Below are positions 26,072 through 34,783 of a DNA stretch of 64,000 nt, in pieces. The notes under the pieces are model-generated. The model ran no database searches and was not told the origin of the DNA. It saw nothing but the letters and a program-made list of their open reading frames with translations. The number at the start of each line of letters is the position of its first letter. Position 1 is the first letter of the stretch. A program made the translations under genes and the position numbers. Source of the stretch: Beijerinckia sp. 28-YEA-48 (GTDB lineage Bacteria > Pseudomonadota > Alphaproteobacteria > Rhizobiales > Beijerinckiaceae); assembly GCF_900104955.1 (NCBI RefSeq), contig NZ_FNSI01000001.1:406001-470000 (forward strand). The letters run 5' to 3'.

Positions 26072-26506
26072 TCAGGCCTTGAGCGCCACGAGCACCGTGC
26101 CACTGGCGATCAGCGCTACGCCGAGCCAGTTGATGCTGGAAAGCCGCTCGCCGAGGAAGACGACGGCGAATATGGCCACCAGCACCACGCTCATCTTGTC
26201 GACGGGTGCCACCCTTGCGGCATCGCCCAGTTGTAGGGCGCGGAAATAGCAGATCCACGATGCGCCGGTGGCAAGGCCGGACAAGACCAGAAAGCCATAA
26301 GTCCGGCCGGAGATCGTTGCGGGTGATTGCCAGTTGCCGGTCGCAGCCAAGATGATCGCGAGGACACCGATGATCACCAGGGTGCGGATGAAGGTGGCAA
26401 AGTCGGAATTGACGTTCTGCACGCCGACTTTGGCGAAGATGGCGGTTAGCGCCGCGAACCCGGCCGACAACAGGGCCCATATGATCCAGGATGTTTCCGA
26501 TTTCAT
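26072..26506 (-). CDS. EamA-domain permease, single-repeat
   Basis: The 144-residue protein holds one EamA domain with five predicted helices: start SWIIWALLSAGFAALTAIFAKVG, a central SGLATGASWICYFRALQLGDAA trimmed to LATGASWICYFRALQLG, and a last helix WLGVALIASGTVLVAL. Full DMT transporters have two such repeats; this one-repeat form must dimerise. The conserved VAPVDKMSVVLVAIFAV piece is typical for this short subfamily. Substrate unknown. Terminates just before the small membrane-protein gene region. Confidence 0.85.
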   Translation of the reverse strand: MKSETSWIIWALLSAGFAALTAIFAKVGVQNVNSDFATFIRTLVIIGVLAIILAATGNWQSPATISGRTYGFLVLSGLATGASWICYFRALQLGDAARVAPVDKMSVVLVAIFAVVFLGERLSSINWLGVALIASGTVLVALKA

Positions 26507-26654
26507 GCCACGCTCCGCTTCTGGTCGATGCCCTGATTCTAGCGCATCTAGTGTCGTGATGGGCGATTTTGATCGGAAGTTGCGGGACTGACCGGTGCAA
26601 GGAATTGGGCTAGGCTGCGGCGGAAGACAGGAAACGGCGCGTGGAGCCTACGTG

Positions 26655-27505
26655 ATGACCGGATCATTCTCATCCACTTGGCAGGCTCAGTCGCAGCGGC
26701 TTGATCTGGGCGCCTGCACCGTTGAGCTGGTGACAGCCAGGTCGCTCAATCGCCATCGTTTCTTTTACGAGGGCGAGCGGGCGCTGGTGGCGATCGGTCT
26801 GTCAGGGGAGCGGCGGGGCGGCGAGACACGGACGCGGCATTTTTCCTCGTCCCATCGGGCTCTCGGCGGCTATGTGATGGCCTTGCCAGCGGGGGCGAGC
26901 GTCTCGAGGGATGGAGCGAGCCGGCGACCCGTTGTTCGTGGCTGATCCTGTATCTGCGCTCGGATTATCAGCTTGGGGGCGGGCTAGCTCTGCAAGAGCT
27001 TCTTAACCGGCCCTATGTGCGCAGCAACGCCTTTGAACTGGTGTCGTTGGCGCGCCGAGCCCAAATGCTGATGGCGCGCGGATCAGATCGTCTGGCAGCT
27101 TATCTGCAAAGCCTGATCACGCTCATCCTTCTCGACGAAGACGATGACGTGGCAGTACCGGCCGATCCAACTGACGGGCCGCTTGGCAAAAGCCGGATCG
27201 ATCGAATCAGACGTTATGTAGATGCGCGCGCGCCTGGCACCGTGACGGTGAGCGATCTCGCCGGTGAGCTGGATATGTCGCCCGATGGCTTCATTCGCGT
27301 CTTTCGGCGTACCTATGGCGTCACGCCGCACCAGTATTTGCTGACGCGCCGGCTGGCGGCCGCGGGAATGTTGCTGCGCACCACCGATCATTCTTTGACA
27401 CGGATCGCGATGGAAACCGGCTTTGCCAGTTCCAGCCATTTCTCGGCGGCATTTCGAGGTGAATTTGGCCTGACGCCGAGCCAGTATAGGCTGGCGCGCT
27501 GCTGA
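26655..27505 (+). pseudogene. AraC-family regulator interrupted by a frameshift
   Basis: The N-terminal half is coded in one frame from ATG 26655 (TGSFSSTWQAQSQRLDLG to YVMALPAG), and the reading then must change frame in the G run near 26890-26895 to continue as ERLEGWSEPATRCSWLILYL and on into NRPYVRSNAFELVSLARRAQ. The C-terminal part is an intact AraC two-HTH domain (about the last 100 residues: VSDLAGELDMSPDGFIRVFR and HSLTRIAMETGFASSSHFSA). The run of five Gs contains either two extra or one missing base. A sequencing error in the homopolymer is possible; otherwise the gene is inactive or makes only a DNA-binding half from the GTG at 27017. Confidence 0.75.
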
Positions 27506-27619
27506 GCAGCTCGCTTTTCACAAGTCGCTTTTTCGCAAGCGGCGTCGATTTCATGAAAGCGCCAGTTGCCGTTGTCTGCGCAACCTCCGGCAGGAAGCAA
27601 TCTCCACGGAGGTTATGTC

Positions 27620-27910
27620 ATGCCGCAGTATAATGCCGACCTACAGCGCCCACGGAAAGACCGTCCAAACGGCAGCTACGAAAAATACCAGGTCATCGAC
27701 AATGTCGTTCAGCAGACGCGCTCGGGCGCGCCAGGCGCTGCCGAGATGGCGCTGGCCATGGGGCTCGAAAGCGCCTTCCGCGATGGGGTTGCGACCCTGC
27801 CTGCGTTGGTCTCCCATTTGAATGCTGCTGCCCTTGTTTCGCCTGCGGGCCAACCGTGGGACGAGATGTCGCTCGTGCGCTTTCTCGAACAGAATGGAGA
27901 GTTGGCGTGA
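27620..27910 (+). CDS. Small recombinase-like HTH protein paired with a Rieske oxygenase
   Basis: The 96-residue protein (MPQYNADLQRPRKDRPNGSY, then a helical core with LVSHLNAAALVSPAGQPWDE) resembles the recombinase-type helix-turn-helix domain of small proteins that accompany Rieske oxygenases. The ATG at 27620 is 7 bases after GGAGG. Its stop overlaps the oxygenase GTG start (GTGA), so the two are co-translated. It may be a regulator or an assembly partner; this is inferred from its coupling. Confidence 0.6.
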   Translation: MPQYNADLQRPRKDRPNGSYEKYQVIDNVVQQTRSGAPGAAEMALAMGLESAFRDGVATLPALVSHLNAAALVSPAGQPWDEMSLVRFLEQNGELA

Positions 27911-28914
27911 GCATCAGCGTTACGACGGAGGTGCGAGAAGCGCGGATCAATCTTGGCTTGCGGCAACTTTGGTATCCAGTTCTGGCGAGCTGGCAATTGG
28001 GCCATGAGCCGCGTGGCATCCTGCGCCTTGGTCAAAACATCGCGGTGTGGCGCGATGGGACGGGCGGTATTCGGGCGATCGAAGACCGATGTCCGCATCG
28101 CGGCGCGCGGTTGTCGCTTGGCTGTCCGCGTGGCGAGCGGCTGGCGTGTTGGTATCACGGTGTCGAAGTCGACGCGGATGGTGTAGTGACCGATGTGCCA
28201 GCCACGGATCAGTCGGCCATGCGCGGTAAGAAGATGCTACGATCTTATCCGGCGCAGGAGGCCCAGGGCGCGATCTTCCTGTGGTTCGGTGATGGACCAG
28301 CACCGCCGCTGCGGCTGCCCGAACAACTGACATCAGAATCCTTTTCCGGCTTTTTGTGCACGGCGGTCTGGCGCTGCAATTACCGCTATGCTCATGACAA
28401 TCTGATGGACCTCATGCATGGCGCCTATTTGCATGCCGTGTCGCATTCGATGGCGGGCGGCGCGAAACAGGCGCGCATGGAGGTCGCCGACACGCCCGAT
28501 GGTTTTCTGTTTCGTAAGACTGATCAGGCCGATCTCAACTTCGATTGGGTCGAGTTCTTGGACATCGACGCGCATTGGATGCGCGCAACGGTTCCTTACA
28601 GCCCTGAAGCGGGGCCCGGCGGCCCGTTCTGGATCGTCGGCAATGTCGTGCCGATCGATACCGACACCTGCCAAGTATTTTTCTGGCGCTTGCGCGAGGT
28701 CTCCGGCTGGCAACGGGCAGCTTGGCGGTTCTCGTATCGTACAAGGTTGGAGCTCAAGCACTGGAACGTGCTCGAACAGGATAGGGAGGTGCTGGAGGGG
28801 CTGGTTTCCGGCGCTCGTACGCAGGAGACGCTCTATTCGCATGACGCCGGTCTTGTCCGTCTGCGCCGCCTCCTCAATCAGGCGGCAATGCGGGAGTTGG
28901 ACAAAGTTCTCTAA
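27907..28914 (+). CDS. Rieske non-haem iron oxygenase, alpha subunit
   Basis: The 335-residue protein has a Rieske [2Fe-2S] domain with Cys62/His64 (RCPHRGARLSLG) and Cys81/His84 (CWYHG), and a catalytic domain with the facial-triad pattern NLMDLMHGAYLH (His171 and His176, bridging Asp168). It would hydroxylate or demethylate an aromatic or related ring substrate. No ferredoxin or reductase gene is near, so electrons must come from a partner coded elsewhere. The short length, about 335 residues, fits the monocomponent type such as vanillate or phenoxy-acid demethylases. The substrate cannot be told from sequence. Confidence 0.85.
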   Translation: MSISVTTEVREARINLGLRQLWYPVLASWQLGHEPRGILRLGQNIAVWRDGTGGIRAIEDRCPHRGARLSLGCPRGERLACWYHGVEVDADGVVTDVPATDQSAMRGKKMLRSYPAQEAQGAIFLWFGDGPAPPLRLPEQLTSESFSGFLCTAVWRCNYRYAHDNLMDLMHGAYLHAVSHSMAGGAKQARMEVADTPDGFLFRKTDQADLNFDWVEFLDIDAHWMRATVPYSPEAGPGGPFWIVGNVVPIDTDTCQVFFWRLREVSGWQRAAWRFSYRTRLELKHWNVLEQDREVLEGLVSGARTQETLYSHDAGLVRLRRLLNQAAMRELDKVL

Positions 28915-28960
28915 AGTTCTTCCTGTCTGACGCTGTTGCTATCGGATTTGAATAGCCGCA

Positions 28961-28987
28961 GGATGGCGAGCGTTGTGTTCGCCATCC
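28961..28987 (+). terminator. Hairpin after the Rieske oxygenase gene
   Basis: GGATGGCGA and TCGCCATCC form a perfect 9-base stem with a 9-base loop, 46 bases after the oxygenase stop. There is no T run behind it, so termination by this hairpin alone is uncertain; a second small stem, GGCC-AAAC-GGCC, follows at 28991-29002. Confidence 0.4.
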
Positions 28988-29102
28988 CAAGGCCAAACGG
29001 CCTTGTGCTGTCTCACGCAACGGCGGTCACACAATCGCCGCAGCAGGACTGGCTAATCGCACGAGGCGATGATGCTGGATCTGGCGACAGAATGGAGAGC
29101 CG

Positions 29103-29546
29103 ATGACAACCGTTGATCTCCCCCATAAAGCGTATCTTCTGGTCTGTGATGGTGCCAAGGCTCTGTTCTTGTGCAATGTCGGCAATGCGCTGCGGCCGCA
29201 GCTTTCGGTCGAGCGCGAACTGCATGGGGATACGGCGCGGAACGGAGAGCTCGCCAGCGATAGGCCAGGGCGGATGAGCACGCCGGCGGGGCCCAAGAGC
29301 GCGATGGAGCCGACAGACCTGCAAACGCTTGAAGAAGAGGCGTTCGTGAAAAATGCTGTGGCAGAGTTCGAGATCCATTGCCGCGCGCATAAAGTTAAAC
29401 AGGTGATCATCGCGGCGCCGCCGAAATCGTTGGCGATCATCCGCCAGATCGCCTCAAAGGAATTGATGGATCGTTGCGTGGCGCAGGTGGCGAAAGATTA
29501 TGTCAGCCACCCGATGTCGGACCTCGTCCGACTTCTGTCACGCTGA
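29103..29546 (+). CDS. Host-attachment-type protein (Host_attach / baeRF family)
   Basis: The 147-residue protein has the features of the Host_attach family: KAYLLVCDGAKALFLCNVGN at the start, a variable linker with HGDTARNGELASDRPGR, and a C-terminal part with VIIAAPPKSLAIIRQ. The name comes from an Agrobacterium protein needed for attachment to plants, but the fold is related to peptide-release-factor domains and the true role is unsettled. A start ATG at 29103 has GGAGAG before it. The small protein gene downstream is 17 bases away and probably co-transcribed. Confidence 0.8.
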   Translation: MTTVDLPHKAYLLVCDGAKALFLCNVGNALRPQLSVERELHGDTARNGELASDRPGRMSTPAGPKSAMEPTDLQTLEEEAFVKNAVAEFEIHCRAHKVKQVIIAAPPKSLAIIRQIASKELMDRCVAQVAKDYVSHPMSDLVRLLSR

Positions 29547-29562
29547 TCGAAAGGAACGTGTC

Positions 29563-29733
29563 ATGAGCAATGACGATAAACGCAAGGCGGAGAAAGCTGA
29601 AGCCGACCGAGAACTGACGGAAGAGTTGAAACAAACTTTTCCGGCGAGCGATCCACTGAGTATCACGCGTCACCCGGCTGACCGGCAGCATGTGGAGAGC
29701 GAGACGGCGGAAAAGAAAAAGAAGAAGCACTAG
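29563..29733 (+). CDS. Small hydrophilic protein with PASDPLSIT motif
   Basis: The 56-residue protein is highly charged, with a KRKAEKAEADRELTEELKQT helix, then FPASDPLSIT and a Lys-rich end (KKKKKH). The FPASDPxS motif is shared by many short alphaproteobacterial proteins of unknown role. AAAGGAAC lies before the ATG at 29563. Likely a stress-related companion of the preceding gene; function unknown. Its stop overlaps by 4 bases the end of the convergent LysR gene. Confidence 0.7.
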   Translation: MSNDDKRKAEKAEADRELTEELKQTFPASDPLSITRHPADRQHVESETAEKKKKKH

Positions 29734-30686
29734 CGTTGGCGGCCTTCAGCCCATTCTGCGGATGGAATGGGGCTGCCGACACTGCTTCCCACTTCGCGCA
29801 ACCGCATGGTGACGAAGTCTAGAAACTGGCTTGCCGCCGCGCTGAGTGCGCGCCGGCTCGGGAACAGAGCGAAGATGTTGGCGTCCGGCGGGCTCCACTC
29901 GGGCAGGATGCGGACCAGCCGCCCATCGGCAAGCTGATCTTCGCAGCCGGGCAGGGGCAGGGCGGCAATGCCAAGGCCGCGTAGCGAGGCGGTGTGCAGG
30001 GCCGACAGTTGCGTACTGGAAAAGCGCGGCGCGAAGCGCACGCTTTCGGTCTTGCGGCCCTTGGTCAGGCTCCAGCGCCAGTCCATGGTCTTGCTGCCGA
30101 AGCCGAGGCAGTCACACTTCGTCAAGCCTTGCGGATCGCTAATGAGGGGCTGGCGCGCGGCACAGCCCGGGCTGGCGACAAGGCCATAGGGTGTCGTCAA
30201 AAGTTTCTTGGCGGTGAGGTCGGAATCGGGCAGCTCCGACAAAGCACCGTAGATGATCATGTCGGCGGCAACGGCGCGGGGATCGAAAATCGCCGTCGTC
30301 GCATCGAGATGCAGATGCACTTTTGGGGCGATCTCGGCGAACTCGACCGCCCATTGCTCAATGAACATGTGGCTGAGCAGTGGTGGACAGATGACATGCA
30401 GGGAGCCGGAGGGTTCGGCCGCGTTGCGATCGGCGAGGGCGAAAATGCCATCGGCCTGTTCCGCCAGCTTGACGCAATGGGCATAGCATTCCTGACCGAA
30501 GGCGGTCAGTGCGAAGCGTTTGCTGCTGCCGCGGTGCAGGAGTGGTGAGCCGAGCTGGCGTTCGAGCTCGGCGATGCGCCGCGCGACCGTCGATTTGGGC
30601 TGATGCAGGCGTCGGCTGACGGCGGCGAAACCGCCGTTGTCGACGACGAATTTGAACAGATAGAGGTCATCCAACCCGCGCATCAT
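29730..30686 (-). CDS. LysR-family transcriptional regulator
   Basis: The 318-residue protein has a winged HTH at residues about 3-62 (YLFKFVVDNGGFAAVSRRLH, then KSTVARRIAELERQLGSPLL) and an effector-binding domain of periplasmic-binding-protein type. It belongs to the AaeR/DmlR-like class judging by the HQPKSTVARRIAELE sequence. It is divergent from the esterase gene with a 98-base gap that holds a dyad. It probably controls the esterase, MFS and aldolase genes in response to a substrate of that pathway. Two adjacent ATG codons are possible starts (30686 or 30683). Confidence 0.85.
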   Translation of the reverse strand: MMRGLDDLYLFKFVVDNGGFAAVSRRLHQPKSTVARRIAELERQLGSPLLHRGSSKRFALTAFGQECYAHCVKLAEQADGIFALADRNAAEPSGSLHVICPPLLSHMFIEQWAVEFAEIAPKVHLHLDATTAIFDPRAVAADMIIYGALSELPDSDLTAKKLLTTPYGLVASPGCAARQPLISDPQGLTKCDCLGFGSKTMDWRWSLTKGRKTESVRFAPRFSSTQLSALHTASLRGLGIAALPLPGCEDQLADGRLVRILPEWSPPDANIFALFPSRRALSAAASQFLDFVTMRLREVGSSVGSPIPSAEWAEGRQR

Positions 30687-30719
30687 CGTCCCGATTTCGG
30701 TTCAAAATCGTCCCGAAAT
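30685..30719. promoter_or_regulatory. Candidate LysR operator in the divergent gap
   Basis: A dyad ATTTCGG (30694-30700) and CCGAAAT (30713-30719), 12 bases apart, lies in the 98-base gap. A direct repeat ATCGTCCCGA occurs at 30685-30694 and 30707-30716, spaced two helical turns. The right half of the dyad contains T-N11-A geometry expected for LysR sites. Confidence 0.5.
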
Positions 30720-30784
30720 TAGTCCGATTGCGCCGAAACATCAATGTTAGGCTCCACTCAACTCAAAGGGTGGGGAGCAAGCGG

Positions 30785-32275
30785 GTGGATCCGACGATCG
30801 TTGAAACGCCGTTCGGGACGGTGAAGGGTGCGAAAACTGGCGATGCCATCGCCTTCCGCCGGGTGCGTTATGCGCCGGCCCCCACGGGCACGGCGCGTTT
30901 TGCCTTGCCGGGTGAGCCGGTGTCGTGGACCGGCGTTCTCGATTGCACAGCGCCAGGGCCAATCCCGCCGCAGAGCCCGTCGCGGCTCGCTAAGGTCATG
31001 GGCGATTATCCGGCGGCACAGGACGAGGATTGCCTGCATCTCGACATCTGGGTGCCGGCTGCGCGGCCACAGAAGGCGGCGGTTCTCGTCTTCATTCATG
31101 GCGGCGCCTTCATGACCGGCGGCGGGTCGGTTTCTTGCTACGACGGTGCGGCGCTGGCAGCTCGCACCGGTGTCGTTGTTGTCAATATCACCTATCGCCT
31201 CGGCGCTTTGGGCTTTTTGCCAATGGAGCCGGGTTCGCCGACCAATCTCGGGCTGCGTGATCAGATCGCAGCGCTGCGTTGGATCCAGCAGGCGATTACC
31301 GCGTTCGGCGGCGATCCGGAGTGTGTGACGGTCGCTGGTCAGTCGGCCGGTGCTTACAGTATCGCCGTGTTGATGGCGGCCGGCGCGAAACTGTTCAAGC
31401 GCAGCATCGTGATGAGCGGCCCGCTCGGACTTGCGGCGCCAGATGGCGAGAAGGTCGCAGGCCTCCGCCATGCCTTTCTGCAGGCGCTTGGATTGGGCGC
31501 GAACGATGGCGCCAGATTGCGCGATGTTCCCATCGATCAGATTTTGCAGGCGCAGATCGCACTGCTGCGTCGCCCGGCGAGTGCTGCAGGTGACGTCACG
31601 CCGCCATTCGTGCCGATCCTCGACGACGATCTCATGCCGCGCGATCCGTTGCCGGCGCTTCTCGATGGCGCCGGAAAATGGTGCGAGACGATGATCGGCT
31701 GGACCCGCGAGGAGATGGCCGCTTTCTATGTCGATGACGAACGGCCGAGAGCGCAAGTGGACGAGATCGTCCGTGCCGCTTTCACGCAGCGTTTCGGCGA
31801 CAAGGGGCTGACGATCTATCAGCAGCTTCTCAACAGCCGCGCGCCGTCCTCGCCGCTAGCGGCGCTCGGCGATCTGCGCGCATCGGACATGTTCATCGCG
31901 CCGAGCCTTGAAGTGGCGGCGGCGCAACGCGCACACGGCCAGCCTGCCTATGTCTATCAGTTCGACTGGTCGGCCGCGCAGAGCGGTGTCGAGGCCTGTC
32001 ATTGTATCGACCTGCCATTTCTGTTCGGCGATTTCGGACACTGGGATGCACGCATGCTGAAGGGCGCGTCTCTCGAGGAGATGCAGGCTGTGAGCGCCGC
32101 CTTCCAAGACGCGTTGACAGGCTTCGCAAAAACGGGGGCTCCCAATGCCGCGGATCGGCGGGTCTGGCCGACGCATGGAGATGTGGGCGAAGTGATGCAT
32201 TTTGGTCGGCTGATCGCCGCGACGCCCGTGCGTGGCGCAGATCTGGCCGTCACGGGGAGGGGGATCGATGGCTGA
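30785..32275 (+). CDS. Type-B carboxylesterase
   Basis: The 496-residue protein (start GTG 30785, after GGTGGGGAGC) is a full alpha/beta-hydrolase of the cholinesterase-like family: EDCLHLDIWVP (signature 2), oxyanion-hole HGGAF near 105-109, nucleophile Ser187 in VAGQSAGAYS, and a His in EACHCIDLPFLFG, typical of the family. The acid is probably the Glu in the GWTREEM region. It hydrolyses esters of a carboxylic acid. No signal peptide, so it acts in the cytoplasm. The stop overlaps the MFS start by 8 bases. A longer frame from 30728 exists but lacks a start signal. Confidence 0.85.
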   Translation: MDPTIVETPFGTVKGAKTGDAIAFRRVRYAPAPTGTARFALPGEPVSWTGVLDCTAPGPIPPQSPSRLAKVMGDYPAAQDEDCLHLDIWVPAARPQKAAVLVFIHGGAFMTGGGSVSCYDGAALAARTGVVVVNITYRLGALGFLPMEPGSPTNLGLRDQIAALRWIQQAITAFGGDPECVTVAGQSAGAYSIAVLMAAGAKLFKRSIVMSGPLGLAAPDGEKVAGLRHAFLQALGLGANDGARLRDVPIDQILQAQIALLRRPASAAGDVTPPFVPILDDDLMPRDPLPALLDGAGKWCETMIGWTREEMAAFYVDDERPRAQVDEIVRAAFTQRFGDKGLTIYQQLLNSRAPSSPLAALGDLRASDMFIAPSLEVAAAQRAHGQPAYVYQFDWSAAQSGVEACHCIDLPFLFGDFGHWDARMLKGASLEEMQAVSAAFQDALTGFAKTGAPNAADRRVWPTHGDVGEVMHFGRLIAATPVRGADLAVTGRGIDG

Positions 32276-33476
32276 CCATATGACCGCACATCTTGCCGGC
32301 GAAACTGCATCGCAGGCGCAGAAGATCGCAACACTCGCGGTCTGTTTCACCATCGTCACGCTCGATGGTCTCGACACCACGTCCATTGCTTTCGTGGCGC
32401 CGGTGCTGTCGCGGGCCTGGAATATCACGCCGGCGGCGTTCACTCCGGCCTTTGTGGCCACCAGCGTCGGCGCGGTCATCGGCTATATGCTGAGCGGCCC
32501 GGTGGCGGCGCGTTGGGGCAAGCGCCAGGCGGCGATCTGGAGCGTGCTGGTCTTCGGCCTGGGCACTTTGGCGACGGTATTGGCGACGGATATCGTCAGC
32601 ATTTCGATCATTCGCCTCATCACGGCCATCGGCCTTGGCGGCTGTCTGCCGATCGCGGTTGCAGCCGGCGCCGACATCATGCCGTCGCGCTATAAAGAAA
32701 CTGCGGCGATGCTGGTGGCGACTGGTCTGTCGGCTGGCTCGGTCATCGGTGGCTTGATCGCCTTGCCGCTGATCCGCGACCATGGCTGGACGTCGATCTT
32801 TATCGTTGGTGGCATTGCGCCGTTGCTGATCCTGCCATTGTTTGTCTGGATCTTGCCGAAAGAAACCGAGGTGGCGAAGGGCGGCAATCCGGTGCTGGCT
32901 TTGTTCAGCGACGGATTGGCGACATCGACCATTCTCCTGTGGGCCTTTGCCTTTCTGGTGTTCATTGACGCTTATGCGCTGATGTTTTGGATTCCGACGC
33001 TGCTGGTCGATTTCGGCTTCGAACCGTCACAGGCGCCGCTGGCGACAGCGGCGTTTGGTACCGGGGGGTTGGTTGGGAACATCATTCTGATGTTGCTGGT
33101 GGCGCGCTTTGGCATCAAGCCGCTGTTGATCGCCATCTGCCTGTTCGCCATCGCTTGCATTGTCGCCTTGAGCAAGGCTGCCACCGCTTCGATGCTGCTG
33201 CCGCTGATCGCCGGGCTTGGCGCCGGTTTCATCTGTTGTTGTGTTGGCCAAGCCGCGCTTGCGGTCTCGCTTTATCCGCCAGCGCTACGCACCACCGGCG
33301 TCGGCTGGGCATCGGCGAGCGGTCGTGTTGGTTCGATCTTCGGCCCGGCGCTGGGTGGTTTGATGGTGTCCTTGGGCTGGGCGCCGCGCGACATCATCCT
33401 GACCGCAATCGCGCCTGCGGTTCTGGCCATCGTGGTTCTGCTGGTGATGCGTGGCATCGGGCGCCGGACGGCGTGA
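32268..33476 (+). CDS. MFS transporter, AAHS-like (aromatic acid:H+ symporter)
   Basis: The 402-residue protein has twelve predicted helices. The first helix holds LDGLDTTSIAFVAPVLS, with the acidic pair D-x-x-D typical of the AAHS family (PcaK/BenK-like), and the loop 2-3 motif is GPVAARWGKRQA. It would import an organic acid with protons. It overlaps the esterase by 8 bases and is thus translated with it; the pairing suggests uptake of an ester or its acid product. Confidence 0.8.
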   Translation: MADHMTAHLAGETASQAQKIATLAVCFTIVTLDGLDTTSIAFVAPVLSRAWNITPAAFTPAFVATSVGAVIGYMLSGPVAARWGKRQAAIWSVLVFGLGTLATVLATDIVSISIIRLITAIGLGGCLPIAVAAGADIMPSRYKETAAMLVATGLSAGSVIGGLIALPLIRDHGWTSIFIVGGIAPLLILPLFVWILPKETEVAKGGNPVLALFSDGLATSTILLWAFAFLVFIDAYALMFWIPTLLVDFGFEPSQAPLATAAFGTGGLVGNIILMLLVARFGIKPLLIAICLFAIACIVALSKAATASMLLPLIAGLGAGFICCCVGQAALAVSLYPPALRTTGVGWASASGRVGSIFGPALGGLMVSLGWAPRDIILTAIAPAVLAIVVLLVMRGIGRRTA

Positions 33477-33488
33477 GAACGTCGATTT

Positions 33489-33749
33489 TTATCGTTCGGC
33501 CTGTTCGCGTCCGATCTCGGTGAGACGGAAGACGGACAGGCCGACGCGTATTTCTGAAGTATCCTCGATGATGTAATCCCAGCGCAGCAAGTCGTCGAAA
33601 ATATCCGCTGCCACATAGACCACCGTGCCGCTGACCAGTATGGGTGCCCAATCGGTGGTGCAGACGGAAATCAGGTTTTCGTCGAGCATGAGGAAATTGC
33701 CCTCGTGGTCGGCGAGTAGGCGCAAGATGTCGGCGGACGAAAGCTGCAT
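33489..33749 (-). CDS. Hypothetical protein, 86 residues
   Basis: An 86-residue protein on the - strand (MQLSSADILRLLADHEGNFLM, then VVYVAADIFDDLLRWDYI). It is soluble and has mixed alpha/beta character, resembling an effector-free HTH-like or winged-helix fragment at the N-terminus, but I do not recognise the family. It lies 12 bases from the end of the MFS gene in convergent orientation. Confidence 0.55.
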   Translation of the reverse strand: MQLSSADILRLLADHEGNFLMLDENLISVCTTDWAPILVSGTVVYVAADIFDDLLRWDYIIEDTSEIRVGLSVFRLTEIGREQAER

Positions 33750-34055
33750 CGACGCTCTCCTGTGAGCGGCGTCTCCAGAGCGTTTTGACGTTTGACGGAA
33801 TCGTCAAACGTCACAAAGACGCGTCCAAACAAAGACCCCAGGCAAAATTGCATTTCTGCCGAAACGCAATTTGCTCTTGGGCTGGGGGCCGGCGCGAGAC
33901 CGCGTTCGGGCGGGCTGGCACCCTAAATCATGAGACTGACATTATGTCGTCTTCGCGGCGTAAGTGCTTGCCGGGGTGGTTCCAGGCACCCGACTGACTT
34001 CACATTCTGGCCGGGATGGCGCATGGGAGGGGGAATTTCGACCGCCGGAGCTCCC
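33750..34055. other. Intergenic gap with a 28-base dyad before the RraA gene
   Basis: This 306-base gap holds no supported gene. It contains a perfect inverted repeat at 33786-33813 and, near its right end, CGGAG as the ribosome binding site of the aldolase gene. An in-frame ATG at 34023 could be an alternative start for that gene. Confidence 0.5.
33786..33813. repeat. Perfect 12-base inverted repeat
   Basis: TGACGTTTGACG (33786-33797) and CGTCAAACGTCA (33802-33813) are separated by GAAT. The arms contain the smaller repeat GACGTTTGACG and lie 21 bases upstream of the 86-residue gene and 240 bases upstream of the aldolase gene. It could be an operator or a dispersed hairpin element. Confidence 0.7.
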
Positions 34056-34766
34056 ATGGCCCTCGACCCGCATATCGTGAAGACGCTGAAAGGCGTCTCG
34101 ACCGCGACGATCACCACCGTGATGCTGAAAAAGGGCCTGCGTAACCTTTGGATTCGCGGTGCTATGCCGCTGAAATCAGATCAAGAACGGTTGGTAGGGC
34201 CGGCCTTCACTCTACGCTTCATCCCGGCGCGAGAAGACCTCGCCACCCCAGAATCCTGGGGCAATCCGATCTCGACCCGCACTGCCGTCGAGGCGATGGA
34301 GCCTGGCGATATCGCGGTCATCGATGCGATGGGCGTCACCGATGCGGGTTGCTATGGCGACATCCTCATCGCTCGCATGGCCAAGCGCAAGGTTGCCGCT
34401 TTGGTGACCGACGGGGCGGTGCGCGACATTGAGGGGATCACCGGCACCGGTCTGCCGGTCTGGTCCCAGGGCTGGGCCGCGCCGTCCTCGGTGCAAGGAC
34501 TCACCTTCGTCAATTGGAATGAGCCGATCGGCTGCGGTGGTGTCGCGATCTTTCCGGGCGATGTGATTGTCGCCGACAAGGATGGGGCCATCGTCATCCC
34601 AAAAGCTTTCCTCGACCACGTGCTCGACACGGGGCCGGAGCAGGAGCGGATGGAGGCGTGGATCATGGGTGAGGTCGAACGCGGCGAAAAATTGCCGGGC
34701 CTCTACCCGATGAATGCGGAAACCAAGGCCCGCTACGACGCCTGGAAGAAGTCACAACACGATTAG
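34056..34766 (+). CDS. RraA-family aldolase / decarboxylase-like protein
   Basis: The 236-residue protein belongs to the RraA / HMG-CHA aldolase superfamily: GDIAVIDAMGVTDAGCYGDI, then VAALVTDGAVRDIEGI with the Asp and Arg that bind metal and substrate. Members cut 4-hydroxy-4-methyl-2-oxoglutarate or 4-carboxy-4-hydroxy-2-oxoadipate, products of protocatechuate/gallate meta cleavage, or decarboxylate oxaloacetate. Start ATG 34056 is preferred because CCGGAG sits 5 bases before it. The DapA-type gene follows 17 bases on. Confidence 0.8.
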   Translation: MALDPHIVKTLKGVSTATITTVMLKKGLRNLWIRGAMPLKSDQERLVGPAFTLRFIPAREDLATPESWGNPISTRTAVEAMEPGDIAVIDAMGVTDAGCYGDILIARMAKRKVAALVTDGAVRDIEGITGTGLPVWSQGWAAPSSVQGLTFVNWNEPIGCGGVAIFPGDVIVADKDGAIVIPKAFLDHVLDTGPEQERMEAWIMGEVERGEKLPGLYPMNAETKARYDAWKKSQHD

Positions 34767-34783
34767 CCTCAAAGGTTTATTCT

